A program made the translations under genes and the position numbers. From assembly GCA_020639215.1 (NCBI GenBank), contig JACKHA010000005.1, positions 1-64,000 of the forward strand: a DNA stretch of 64,000 nt, read 5' to 3'. Below are positions 1-7,357 of the stretch, one piece after another (position 1 is the stretch's first letter; every line of letters starts with the position of its first letter). The notes beneath the pieces are model-generated. The model was not told the origin of the DNA, ran no database searches, and worked only from the letters and a program-made list of their open reading frames with translations. Origin of the DNA: Phycisphaeraceae bacterium (lineage in GTDB: Bacteria; Planctomycetota; Phycisphaerae; Phycisphaerales; UBA1924).

Positions 1-1
1 C

Positions 2-1594
2 AACATGCCCGCCTTCGAGCGCTGCATGGAAGAGGCCCGCGAGAAGTCCCGCGCCGGTTCGGCCGCCAAGGAGTCCGGGCGCCTCGTCCTCGACGCCGAG
101 GCCATCGCCCGCCTCAAGGCCCTGCGCATCCAGCCCACCGACGACTCCCACAAGTTCCACGCCCGCGACATCCGCGCCTCGGTCAAGGCCATCTGGAACG
201 GCTCCAACTTCGACGAGCACGCCGAGTCCTCCGGCAAGATCGACCTCATCGGCGTCATCCTCGACCGCACCAACCACTACCCCGAGATGGGCGGCCAGGT
301 CGGCGACCACGGGCGCTTGCTCGTCACGCGCGAGACCCGCTCCAGCGTCAGCGACACCGCTCAGGGCGGCGAGTTCGTCGTCGAAGACACGCTGGCCTTC
401 GGCGGCTACGTCCTGCACGTCGGACGCGTCCATCGCGGCGAGATCCGCGTGGGCGACGACGTCACCGCCCACGTCGCCGGAGCCCGACGCAAGAGCGTCC
501 AGGCCAACCACACCGCCACCCACCTGCTCAACTGGGGCCTCCGCGACGTGCTCGGCGAGCACGTCGAGCAGAAGGGCTCGCTCGTCGACGACCAGCGCCT
601 CCGCTTCGACTTCTCCAACAACGGCCCCGTCGAGCCGGCCCACCTGGCCTCCATCGAATCGAAGGTCCGCGAGAAGATCGACGAGGACCTGACCGTCTAC
701 GCCGACCTGGCCCCGCTCGAGCAGGCCAAGCAGATCCACGCCCTCCGCGCCGTCTTCGGCGAGGCCTATCCCGACCCCGTCCGCGTCGTGTCCATCGGCC
801 AGCCCGTGCCAGACCTGCTGGCCAACCCCGCCAACGGCGCGTGGCGCGACATCTCCGTCGAGTTCTGCGGCGGCACGCACGTCGCCACCACCCGCGACAT
901 CGCATCTTTCGCCCTCATCAGCGAGACCGGCATCGCCAAGGGCGTCCGGCGCGTCGAGGCCCTCAGCGGCGTCGCCGCCGTCGCCGCCATCCGCGCCGCC
1001 GACGCCCTGTCCGAGCGCGTCCGCGCCGCCGCCGCCCTGCCCGACGATCGCCTCGCCGAGGAGATCGCCGACATCAACGGGCAGATCGAGCAGATGACCA
1101 TCCCGCTGCCCCGGAAGAACGACCTGAAGGAACGCCTCGCCACGCTGCTCGAACGCGCCAAGGGCGCGGCCAAGGCCGCCGCCAAGGCCAAGGCCGCCGA
1201 GGCCCAGCAGCAGGCCCGCCAGATCGCCGAGTCCGCCGCCACCAGCCTCGACCGCGTCGTCGTCGCCGTGCTCGACGTGGGCGCCGACCGCAACGCGCTC
1301 CAGGCCGGGCTGCAGACCGTGCGCGACCGCGTGCCCGCCGCCGCCGTCATGCTCTTCAGCCCCGACGAGTTGGACCCCGCCTCGCCGAAGGTCAGCATCG
1401 TCGCCGGCGTGCCCAGGGGCGCGATCGACGCCGGGCTCAAGGCCGGCGACTGGGTCCGCGAGGCCGCCGGCGTCGTGGGCGGCAAGGGCGGCGGCAAACC
1501 CGACGCGGCCCAGGGCGGCGGGACCGACGTTGCCAAAATGCGCGAGGCCATCGCCCACGCCCGGACCTGGGCGATGCGGGTGCTGACGAAGTAA
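2..1594 (+). CDS. alaS: Alanine--tRNA ligase, C-terminal part (5' end outside window)
   Basis: Alanyl-tRNA synthetase charges tRNA-Ala and edits misacylated Ser/Gly in the cytoplasm. The frame is open from the first bases of the window, so the catalytic N-terminal half lies upstream. What is present is the editing and C-Ala part. The Zn-binding HxxxH of the editing domain is seen in HTATHLLNW, and its partner cysteine and histidine in CGGTHV. An Ala/Lys/Gln-rich coiled coil follows, then a DHHA1-like glycine-rich end (GGKGGGKPDAAQGGG). The stop is TAA at 1592-1594. The assignment rests on these family-specific motifs in the correct order. Confidence 0.96.
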   Translation, partial: NMPAFERCMEEAREKSRAGSAAKESGRLVLDAEAIARLKALRIQPTDDSHKFHARDIRASVKAIWNGSNFDEHAESSGKIDLIGVILDRTNHYPEMGGQVGDHGRLLVTRETRSSVSDTAQGGEFVVEDTLAFGGYVLHVGRVHRGEIRVGDDVTAHVAGARRKSVQANHTATHLLNWGLRDVLGEHVEQKGSLVDDQRLRFDFSNNGPVEPAHLASIESKVREKIDEDLTVYADLAPLEQAKQIHALRAVFGEAYPDPVRVVSIGQPVPDLLANPANGAWRDISVEFCGGTHVATTRDIASFALISETGIAKGVRRVEALSGVAAVAAIRAADALSERVRAAAALPDDRLAEEIADINGQIEQMTIPLPRKNDLKERLATLLERAKGAAKAAAKAKAAEAQQQARQIAESAATSLDRVVVAVLDVGADRNALQAGLQTVRDRVPAAAVMLFSPDELDPASPKVSIVAGVPRGAIDAGLKAGDWVREAAGVVGGKGGGKPDAAQGGGTDVAKMREAIAHARTWAMRVLTK

Positions 1595-1649
1595 CGCCTG
1601 GCACCGGCTTGCGGCCCCGACGAAGTTCACATGGTTCTCGGTTTCTGCC

Positions 1650-1678
1650 TTGACAGACGCCGAGCAATCGTGTAACTT
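1650..1678 (+). promoter_or_regulatory. Probable sigma-70-type promoter of the secreted protease gene
   Basis: A perfect TTGACA at 1650-1655 is followed after exactly 17 bases by TAACTT at 1673-1678. Transcription would start near 1685. The Shine-Dalgarno AGGAG at 1694-1698 and an ATG at 1705 follow, giving a short normal leader. This supports 1705 as the intended start codon of the protease, although that ATG is out of frame with it in this copy. The -10 match is weak (3 of 6); the -35 and the spacing are ideal. Confidence 0.5.
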
Positions 1679-1707
1679 CAATGGACTCGCAACAGGAGTG
1701 TTGAATG

Positions 1708-1742
1708 GCTCACCGCTCACCGCTCACCGCTCACCGCTCACC
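1708..1742 (+). repeat. Heptanucleotide tandem repeat, GCTCACC x5, right after a start codon
   Basis: Five perfect copies of GCTCACC follow directly after the ATG at 1705, and a decayed sixth copy reads GCTCTCG. The unit is not a multiple of three, so each gain or loss shifts the frame. With five copies the ATG frame ends at TGA 1795-1797. With four (or seven) copies the ATG would read into the protease through a clear signal peptide. This is the architecture of a phase-variable contingency locus. Confidence 0.75.
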
Positions 1743-1780
1743 GCTCTCGCGGCGTCGCGCCGCTCCTCGCGTTCGGGTGC

Positions 1781-3592
1781 GTGGTGGGGCTCGCTGAGCG
1801 GGCTGCCCTCGCCCAGCCCGCGCCGCAGCACGCGGTGACGGGGCGGACGGTGATCGTGGTTCCAGAGTCGCGCGCCAGGAACGCCCAGTTGCGCCCGATC
1901 ATCGAGGCCTTCGGGTACCGCGTCGTGATGGAGACGCCGATCAGCGGCGTCATGGCGGTCGCGGTCCCGCCGGGCACCGAGGAGATCGCCGCCGCCCTGA
2001 TGCGCCAGTGGCCGGGGGTGCGCCGAACGGGGCGCGACCTGATCGGCCGCGGCGGCACGGTGTGCGACGCGGCCCCGCCGGTCATGTCGGAGCCGTTCGA
2101 CATGCCGGAGCCGACGCCGGGGAACGACCCGGACTTCGAGGATCAGTGGTATCTTGAGAACATCGGTCAGGTGATCGTGAACGGCAGCTGTCCGACCACC
2201 GACCCTCTGAATGACGATCCGGGCGTGCCGGGTGTCGATATCAACATCCGGAAGGCGTGGGCGATCACGCAGGGGTGCGAGGACATTGTTGTTGCCGTCA
2301 TCGACACAGGCGTGCAGTACGAGAACCCGGCGTTCGACCCGGCACGGTTCTTTTTCCCCGACTTGGCCGCGACATGTCCGAATGGAACGCTCCTCGATCC
2401 GTACACCTGCTGCTGGGAGGAGACCGTTCCGCCGTACACGCCTGGTCAGTGCGCCTTCGGGTACGCGATCGACATGGGCGGACACGGCACGCCGGTCGCA
2501 TCCGTCGTCGGGGCACGAGGCAACAACTTCAGCGGCGTGGCAGGCTGCGTCGAGATGGCGGGCGTGGACCTCAAGTGCCGGATCCTCGCGGCCCGGACGA
2601 GCATTGTGAACGCGTTTGGCGGATGGCCCGTGTACAACCACTTCAGTGAGTACGCGACGCTCTATCTGCTCGAAGAGATCGCGAGCAACCCGGTGTACGC
2701 CGACGTGCGCGTCATCAACATGAGCTACTCGTTCGATTGCGACATGTATTCTTCTCCGATCTACGACGAGCTTCAGGATGCGTGCGAGGTTCTCAAGAGC
2801 GTGGACATCGTTGTCGTCGTACTCGCCGGGAACAGCGAAGGCTACGCGAACCGATGCCCCACGCGTTGGGATAGCGTCATCGCCGTTTCCGGAATCGAAA
2901 ACATCGGCGACCGGTGGCAGCAGGAGATTCCCGGGTCGTGCCTCGGCATTTCGGCTGCTGGCGAGTCGGTTGACTTCTGCGCACCGGCTCGAGCCATTGT
3001 CTCCGCTCCTTGCAACCCATCGTTCGGCACTCCCGGGTCAACGCCGCCGCCGTCTCCTTGCAACGCCCCGATCGTCCTCGCTGGAAGTGGAACATCCGGT
3101 GCGACGCCCCAGGTGGCGGCAATCGTGTCCTTGCTGTTCGCTCGGGCGGACGAGTTGGGCGTCACGTTGACGTGGCAGGACGTGTACGACCTGCTGTTCT
3201 TCGGCTCGCGGCGGCTCGCCCACTGGCCCGGCAGCGGACGAGACGACGTGTATGGCTGGGGCCTCGTCGACGCATACGAGTCACTCGTCGCCCTCGAACT
3301 GCTCCATTATCGATTCGCGCACCCGCACAATCGCGCCGACCTTACCGACCACAACACACCCGGCACATGGCGTTTCGGCGTCGCCGATGGCGTGATCGAC
3401 TGCGACGACAAGGCGTACTTCATGGACTACGCCTATCCGAATCTGATCGTCGAAAAGGCCGATTTCACGACGACGGGTGCTCTGCAGGGCCAGCCGGGAT
3501 ACGGCGTTCCCGATGGCGTCGTCAATCCGGACGACCGGGACTACTTCCTCGACGTGTTGTTCCCCGCGGCCTACGCAGGTACCTGCAACTGA
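1781..3592 (+). CDS. Secreted subtilisin-like (S8) serine protease with dockerin-like tail, start in an OFF repeat phase
   Basis: The S8 catalytic triad is clear: Asp in AVIDTGVQ (about residue 175 from GTG 1781), His in GGHGTPVASV (about 235), Ser in GTSGATPQVAA (about 439). The C-terminal ~90 residues hold two Asp-rich, dockerin/EF-hand-like repeats (GVADGVIDCDD and GVPDGVVNPDDRDYFLD) and end in AGTCN. The open frame begins only at GTG 1781, inside what reads as a signal peptide (LLAFGCVV, then ALAQP as a likely cleavage site). The better start is ATG 1705, with SD AGGAG and a promoter, but the five-copy 7-bp repeat puts it out of frame. As written the gene would be OFF or weakly translated from an internal GTG. 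The substrate is unknown, and the protein is presumably extracytoplasmic. Confidence 0.88.
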   Translation: MVGLAERAALAQPAPQHAVTGRTVIVVPESRARNAQLRPIIEAFGYRVVMETPISGVMAVAVPPGTEEIAAALMRQWPGVRRTGRDLIGRGGTVCDAAPPVMSEPFDMPEPTPGNDPDFEDQWYLENIGQVIVNGSCPTTDPLNDDPGVPGVDINIRKAWAITQGCEDIVVAVIDTGVQYENPAFDPARFFFPDLAATCPNGTLLDPYTCCWEETVPPYTPGQCAFGYAIDMGGHGTPVASVVGARGNNFSGVAGCVEMAGVDLKCRILAARTSIVNAFGGWPVYNHFSEYATLYLLEEIASNPVYADVRVINMSYSFDCDMYSSPIYDELQDACEVLKSVDIVVVVLAGNSEGYANRCPTRWDSVIAVSGIENIGDRWQQEIPGSCLGISAAGESVDFCAPARAIVSAPCNPSFGTPGSTPPPSPCNAPIVLAGSGTSGATPQVAAIVSLLFARADELGVTLTWQDVYDLLFFGSRRLAHWPGSGRDDVYGWGLVDAYESLVALELLHYRFAHPHNRADLTDHNTPGTWRFGVADGVIDCDDKAYFMDYAYPNLIVEKADFTTTGALQGQPGYGVPDGVVNPDDRDYFLDVLFPAAYAGTCN

Positions 3593-3602
3593 AGGGACGA
3601 AG

Positions 3603-4220
3603 ATGCGCTGGTCACTGGCGGCATGCGGTATCGTCGCGGCGGGGCCGTGCGCCCTCGCGCAGACCGCCCTCGTGTCCGTGATGCACGACGACCCTGACGG
3701 AGTCGTTTCTCCCGGCGAAACGGTCCGGATTCGCGCATGGCACACGCGTTCCGGCTCGAGCATCCTGGCGGGCGTCGGCGGCGATCTGGTCGCGACGGGC
3801 GACCTCGGAGAGTCGTCCAATCTTGGAACCGATCTGTTTCCCGGATCGACTTCGCAGACAACCTACCCCGGCACTGTGGGCTCGTCATGGGGGGGGTCAG
3901 TGCGCGGAGTCCAGTTCGAGTTTGTGTCCCACCCGTCCTTTGTTCCGACGATCGCGCCCGCGTACGGGAACTGGGGCGGCATCGAGATCCTCTCCTACGA
4001 CTGGACCGCCCCCGTCGTCTCGCAGCCCACCACCGTCTCGTTCGACTGGGCGCCCTCCGCGGCGTTCCCCGATGTCTACGCGATCGTTCCGCCGTACAAC
4101 GAACTGCACTGGGCCTTCCTGCCCACCACCTACACCGGCACGAGCCTCATCGTCCTGCCAACCCCGGCGACGCTGGGCGTGCTCGGTGCGGTCTATTTCG
4201 CGCAGCGCCGGAGGCGTTGA
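3603..4220 (+). CDS. Secreted PEP-CTERM-like sorting-domain protein, copy 1 of a tandem pair
   Basis: 205 residues. The N-terminus is a signal peptide ending near CALAQ. The body is beta-rich with a conserved HDDPDGVVSPGE segment, and the C-terminus has the planctomycete PEP-CTERM layout: LPTPATLG, a short hydrophobic stretch, then a run of four Arg. Such tails are recognised by exosortases, and a full exosortase locus lies at 58-60 kb. The start ATG at 3603 has an AAGGGA ribosome site and sits 10 bp after the protease stop, so the two are probably co-transcribed. It is a paralogue of equal length to 4284-4901, with nearly identical C-terminal halves. Molecular function is unknown. Confidence 0.85.
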   Translation: MRWSLAACGIVAAGPCALAQTALVSVMHDDPDGVVSPGETVRIRAWHTRSGSSILAGVGGDLVATGDLGESSNLGTDLFPGSTSQTTYPGTVGSSWGGSVRGVQFEFVSHPSFVPTIAPAYGNWGGIEILSYDWTAPVVSQPTTVSFDWAPSAAFPDVYAIVPPYNELHWAFLPTTYTGTSLIVLPTPATLGVLGAVYFAQRRRR

Positions 4221-4230
4221 GGCACGACCC

Positions 4231-4269
4231 GTCCTGTTCCCGGCGGCCTACTCCGGATCGTGCAACTGA
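4231..4269 (+). pseudogene. Remnant of the protease 3' end (duplication scar)
   Basis: Read in frame, this stretch encodes VLFPAAYSGSCN and a stop. It closely matches the last residues of the upstream protease, VLFPAAYAGTCN and a stop. The following spacer and ATG also mirror the protease/PEP-CTERM junction at 3560-3605. The simplest reading is that the tandem duplication that made the second PEP-CTERM gene began within the last codons of the protease and carried this stub along. It has no start codon and no function is proposed. Confidence 0.75.
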
Positions 4270-4283
4270 GCGGAGGCCTTGCG

Positions 4284-4901
4284 ATGCAAACGCCTGTGTG
4301 TCCTGTTCTGCCGGTGCTCTTCGGCACCGCCGCGATCGCCCAGACTGCCACTGTCGGCGTCTCTCACAACGACCCCGACGGTATCGTGCTGCCCGGCGAG
4401 TCCGTTCGCGTCACAGCGTGGCACGCGAGGTCCGGCTCGAGCATTCTTGCCGGAATCGGCGGGGATCTTCGCGCCACCGATGACCTCGGGGTCGCCTCCA
4501 ACACCTACTCGGACCTCCGCCTGGCATTGCACGGACCGTCGTTTCCCGCCAGCCATGGCTCGGCGATCGGCGGCAGCGTTTTCGGCGTTTCGTATGAGTT
4601 CGTGTCGCACCCGGGATTCGGGCCGATTGTCCCACCGGCGTACAACTACTGGCCCGGGGTCGTGGCCTTGTCCTACGACTGGACCGCGCCCGTCGTCTTG
4701 CAGCCCACCACCGTCTCGTTCGACTGGGTGCCCTCCGCGGCGTTCCCCGATGTCTACGCCATTGTCCCACCGTTCAACGAGTTCCACTGGGCCTACCTGC
4801 CCACCACCTACACCGGCACGAGCCTCATCGTCCTGCCAACCCCGGCGACGTTGGGCGTGCTCGCCCTCCCGCTGCTGGCCCCGCGCCGGCGTCGCGCCTG
4901 A
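4284..4901 (+). CDS. Secreted PEP-CTERM-like sorting-domain protein, copy 2
   Basis: 205 residues, the same length as copy 1. It has a short signal peptide (ending near AAIAQ), the HNDPDGIVLPGE motif, and the C-terminal LPTPATLG plus hydrophobic stretch plus RRRR signal. From about 4670 onward the DNA is almost identical to copy 1, while the N-terminal halves have diverged more. This suggests either a graded duplication age or gene conversion of the 3' half. Start ATG 4284 follows GGAGG. It is a predicted exosortase substrate exposed at the cell surface. Function is unknown. Confidence 0.85.
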   Translation: MQTPVCPVLPVLFGTAAIAQTATVGVSHNDPDGIVLPGESVRVTAWHARSGSSILAGIGGDLRATDDLGVASNTYSDLRLALHGPSFPASHGSAIGGSVFGVSYEFVSHPGFGPIVPPAYNYWPGVVALSYDWTAPVVLQPTTVSFDWVPSAAFPDVYAIVPPFNEFHWAYLPTTYTGTSLIVLPTPATLGVLALPLLAPRRRRA

Positions 4902-4937
4902 TGCGAACTCCCGTTGACGTGTGGGCGATGCCCGATC

Positions 4938-5001
4938 GAGCCGATCGCGCGAGCGATCGAGTCAGCGTCTTCACGCCTTCGATCGCTCGCGCCACCGGCT
5001 C
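4938..5001. repeat. Inverted repeat, family B (GAGCCGATCGCGCGAGCGATCG)
   Basis: Arms 4938-4960 and 4979-5001 (23 bp, about three mismatches, 18-bp loop) lie between the convergent ends of the PEP-CTERM gene and recG. The arm sequence is nearly the same as an element inside the carboxyltransferase gene at 32198-32273, so it is a dispersed family and not a chance hairpin. At this position it could act as a bidirectional terminator, but there is no T tract. Confidence 0.75.
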
Positions 5002-5044
5002 CACCACCATGCCCGAGCCCGAGCGGGACCTGGCATGCGTTCGG

Positions 5045-7246
5045 CTACCCCACATCCACCAGCCCCAGCGTCTGCCCGAACGCCTTGAACAGGCGTCGCC
5101 GCAGCAGGGCCTCTGCCGGCGCGTGCAGCGTGGGCGAACGCTCGATCCACGCCGTCGCGTCGCGACGGGCCATCTGGAGCAGGTCGATGTCGCGTGACAG
5201 GTCGGCGACGCGGAACGTGGCGGCCCCGGACTGGCGGGTGCCGAAGAGCTCGCCGGGGCCGCGGATCTCCCAGTCCTTCTCGGCCAGTTTGAACCCGTCG
5301 GCGGTGTCGCGGACGGCGTCGAGGCGGAGCGTCGCGTCGTCAGTCGTGGCCTCGGCGACGAGCACGCAGACCGAGGGCTTGTCACCGCGACCGACGCGCC
5401 CGCGCAACTGGTGGAGTTGGGCCAGGCCGAAGCGGTCGGCGTTGAGGATGACCATGACCGTGGCGTTTGGCACATCGACGCCGACCTCGATGACGGTCGT
5501 GGCCATGAGCACGTCGGTGGACCCGCCCCGGAACCGCTCCATCGCGGCGGCCCGGGTCGCGGGCGAGAGCCGCCCGTGGACCGCGGAGATGCGCCGCCCG
5601 GCGAGCGGCCCCTCTTCGAGTTCGCGCCGGATGTTCTCGACGCTCTCGAGTTCGTCGGACTCGATGGAGGGCACGACGACGTACGCCTGCTCGCCGCGCT
5701 CGACGCGGGTTCGGAGGAAGTCGAAGACCTCGGCGCGTTTGTCGGGCGGGACGACGCGGGTGGCGATGGGCTGGCGTCCCGGGGGCAGGCCGTCGATGAC
5801 CGAGACGTCCAGGTCGCCCAGCAGCGAGATGGTCAGCGTGCGCGGGATGGGCGTGGCGGTCATCACGAGCAGGTGGGGCGTGGAGCGTTCGTCCTCGGCC
5901 TTGACGCGCAGGGCGGCCCGCTGGTGCACGCCGAAGCGGTGCTGCTCGTCGACGATCGCGACCGCGAGGCTCTTGAAGCGGACCTTCTCGGTGAGCAGGG
6001 CGTGCGTGCCCACGAGGATGTCGATCTCGCCGTCGCCCAGGCGGGCCAGGATCGAGGCCCGCTCGTCGCCCTTGATCGCGCCCGTGAGCAGTTCGATACG
6101 GACTCGCGAGCCGGCCAGCACGCGCGAGATCGAGGCGAAGTGCTGCTCGGCCAGCAGTTCGGTCGGGGCCATGAGCGCGGCCTGGTGCTCGCTTGCGACG
6201 GCCATCAGCATCGCGTACAGCGCGACAATCGTCTTGCCCGCGCCCACGTCGCCCTGGATGAGGCGGTTGGTCGGCACGGGCTGGGTCAGGTCGCGCACCA
6301 GATCGGCAACGACGGATTCCTGGCCCGGCGTGAGCGGGAAGGGGAACCGCTCGCGGATGTGGGCGTCGATCCGCTCGGACATCTTCAGGGCCGGGGCCCG
6401 CAGGTGCGAGCGCAGGTACGCCCGGCGCATCTGCACGCCCAGTTGCAGCATCAGCAGCTCGTCGTACGCCAGGCGCCGCCGCCCCGCGGCCACCTCGTCC
6501 TCCGACTCCGGCGCGTGCTGCATCCGGTACGCGTCGGCGAGGCTTGGCATGGCCCGATCGCGCCGGTACGCCTCGGGCAGGTGGTCCTCCAGCAGCGGGA
6601 GGCCCACCGGCAGCACGCGGGCCATGGCCCACTCGATGGTCCGCGACGGCACCTGCTCGCTGGCGGGGTACACGGGGCGGAGTCGCTCGTCGCGCGACTC
6701 GGGCTCGGCGGCGTCTTCCTTCAAGACCTCGAGACGAGGGTTGGCCAGCTGGAGGCCCTGGCCGTATGTGCGGAGCGTGCCCTGCACGATCACGCGCATG
6801 CCGGGGTGGACCTTCTTGTGCATGAACGCCTGGTTGAACCAGACCAGGTCGAGGCGTCCGGAGTCGTCCATAAGGACGGCCTCGAAGCGCCCCTTGCCGC
6901 GCCGGCCGGCCAGGCGCGTGGCGGTGATCTGCCCGCGGGCCGAGACGATGTGCCCGACCTGCAGCGAGCCGATGGGCGCCTCGGCCTCGTGGCGCTCGTG
7001 GCGCATGGGCAGATGGGCCAGGAGGCGGCCGACGTTGGTCAGGCCGAGCGTGGCCAAGTCGGCGGCGGTCCGCGGCGTGAGGCCGGGAACGTCGGCGAGG
7101 GGCGTGGCCAAGGAGATGGCGGCGGCGGCGGCGATGGGAGCAGGATAGAGCCGAGCGGCCCCGAGGAGTGGCGGCGCCGACGTGTGGCATGCTTGCTGCT
7201 CGGAGCAAGCATGCTCGATGAACGGGACGGGTTGCACACTCGTCAT
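5045..7246 (-). CDS. recG: ATP-dependent DNA helicase RecG
   Basis: RecG is a branch-migrating superfamily 2 helicase that remodels stalled replication forks and recombination intermediates. The N-terminal wedge/OB domain is present (GQITATRLAGRRGKGRFEAV). It is followed by the Walker A GDVGAGKT, the box DEQHRFG, and the helicase motifs TATPIPRT and GRVGRG. The C-terminal TRG-like region (LRLDAVRDTADGFKLAEKDW, FGTRQSG) is intact. The start is uncertain. ATG 7246 gives 733 residues, but the extra N-terminus is encoded by a palindromic repeat (7182-7278). A TTG at 7111 would give about 688 residues, closer to the usual RecG length. Confidence 0.93.
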   Translation of the reverse strand: MTSVQPVPFIEHACSEQQACHTSAPPLLGAARLYPAPIAAAAAISLATPLADVPGLTPRTAADLATLGLTNVGRLLAHLPMRHERHEAEAPIGSLQVGHIVSARGQITATRLAGRRGKGRFEAVLMDDSGRLDLVWFNQAFMHKKVHPGMRVIVQGTLRTYGQGLQLANPRLEVLKEDAAEPESRDERLRPVYPASEQVPSRTIEWAMARVLPVGLPLLEDHLPEAYRRDRAMPSLADAYRMQHAPESEDEVAAGRRRLAYDELLMLQLGVQMRRAYLRSHLRAPALKMSERIDAHIRERFPFPLTPGQESVVADLVRDLTQPVPTNRLIQGDVGAGKTIVALYAMLMAVASEHQAALMAPTELLAEQHFASISRVLAGSRVRIELLTGAIKGDERASILARLGDGEIDILVGTHALLTEKVRFKSLAVAIVDEQHRFGVHQRAALRVKAEDERSTPHLLVMTATPIPRTLTISLLGDLDVSVIDGLPPGRQPIATRVVPPDKRAEVFDFLRTRVERGEQAYVVVPSIESDELESVENIRRELEEGPLAGRRISAVHGRLSPATRAAAMERFRGGSTDVLMATTVIEVGVDVPNATVMVILNADRFGLAQLHQLRGRVGRGDKPSVCVLVAEATTDDATLRLDAVRDTADGFKLAEKDWEIRGPGELFGTRQSGAATFRVADLSRDIDLLQMARRDATAWIERSPTLHAPAEALLRRRLFKAFGQTLGLVDVG

Positions 7247-7278
7247 GCCTGTGCAGAGCCACAGGCATGCCACGCGTT
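7182..7278. repeat. Double-hairpin palindromic element, family D (GCATGC-type)
   Basis: Two perfect hairpins stand side by side. The first has 11-bp arms at 7187-7197 and 7204-7214 (GCATGCTTGCT) around a 6-base loop. The second has 10-bp arms at 7244-7253 and 7260-7269 (CATGCCTGTG) around a 6-base loop. Outer flanks also pair (GTGGCATGC with GCATGCCAC). The element covers the 5' end of recG on the minus strand, so it either extends the RecG N-terminus or lies in its leader. Confidence 0.75.
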
Positions 7279-7357
7279 GGGCGTCCGTCCGTTTCGGCAC
7301 GACCTTCGGCTGGAGCCCCGAAGGCCGTGGCACAATGGAGTGCACCTGGCCCGCGCG

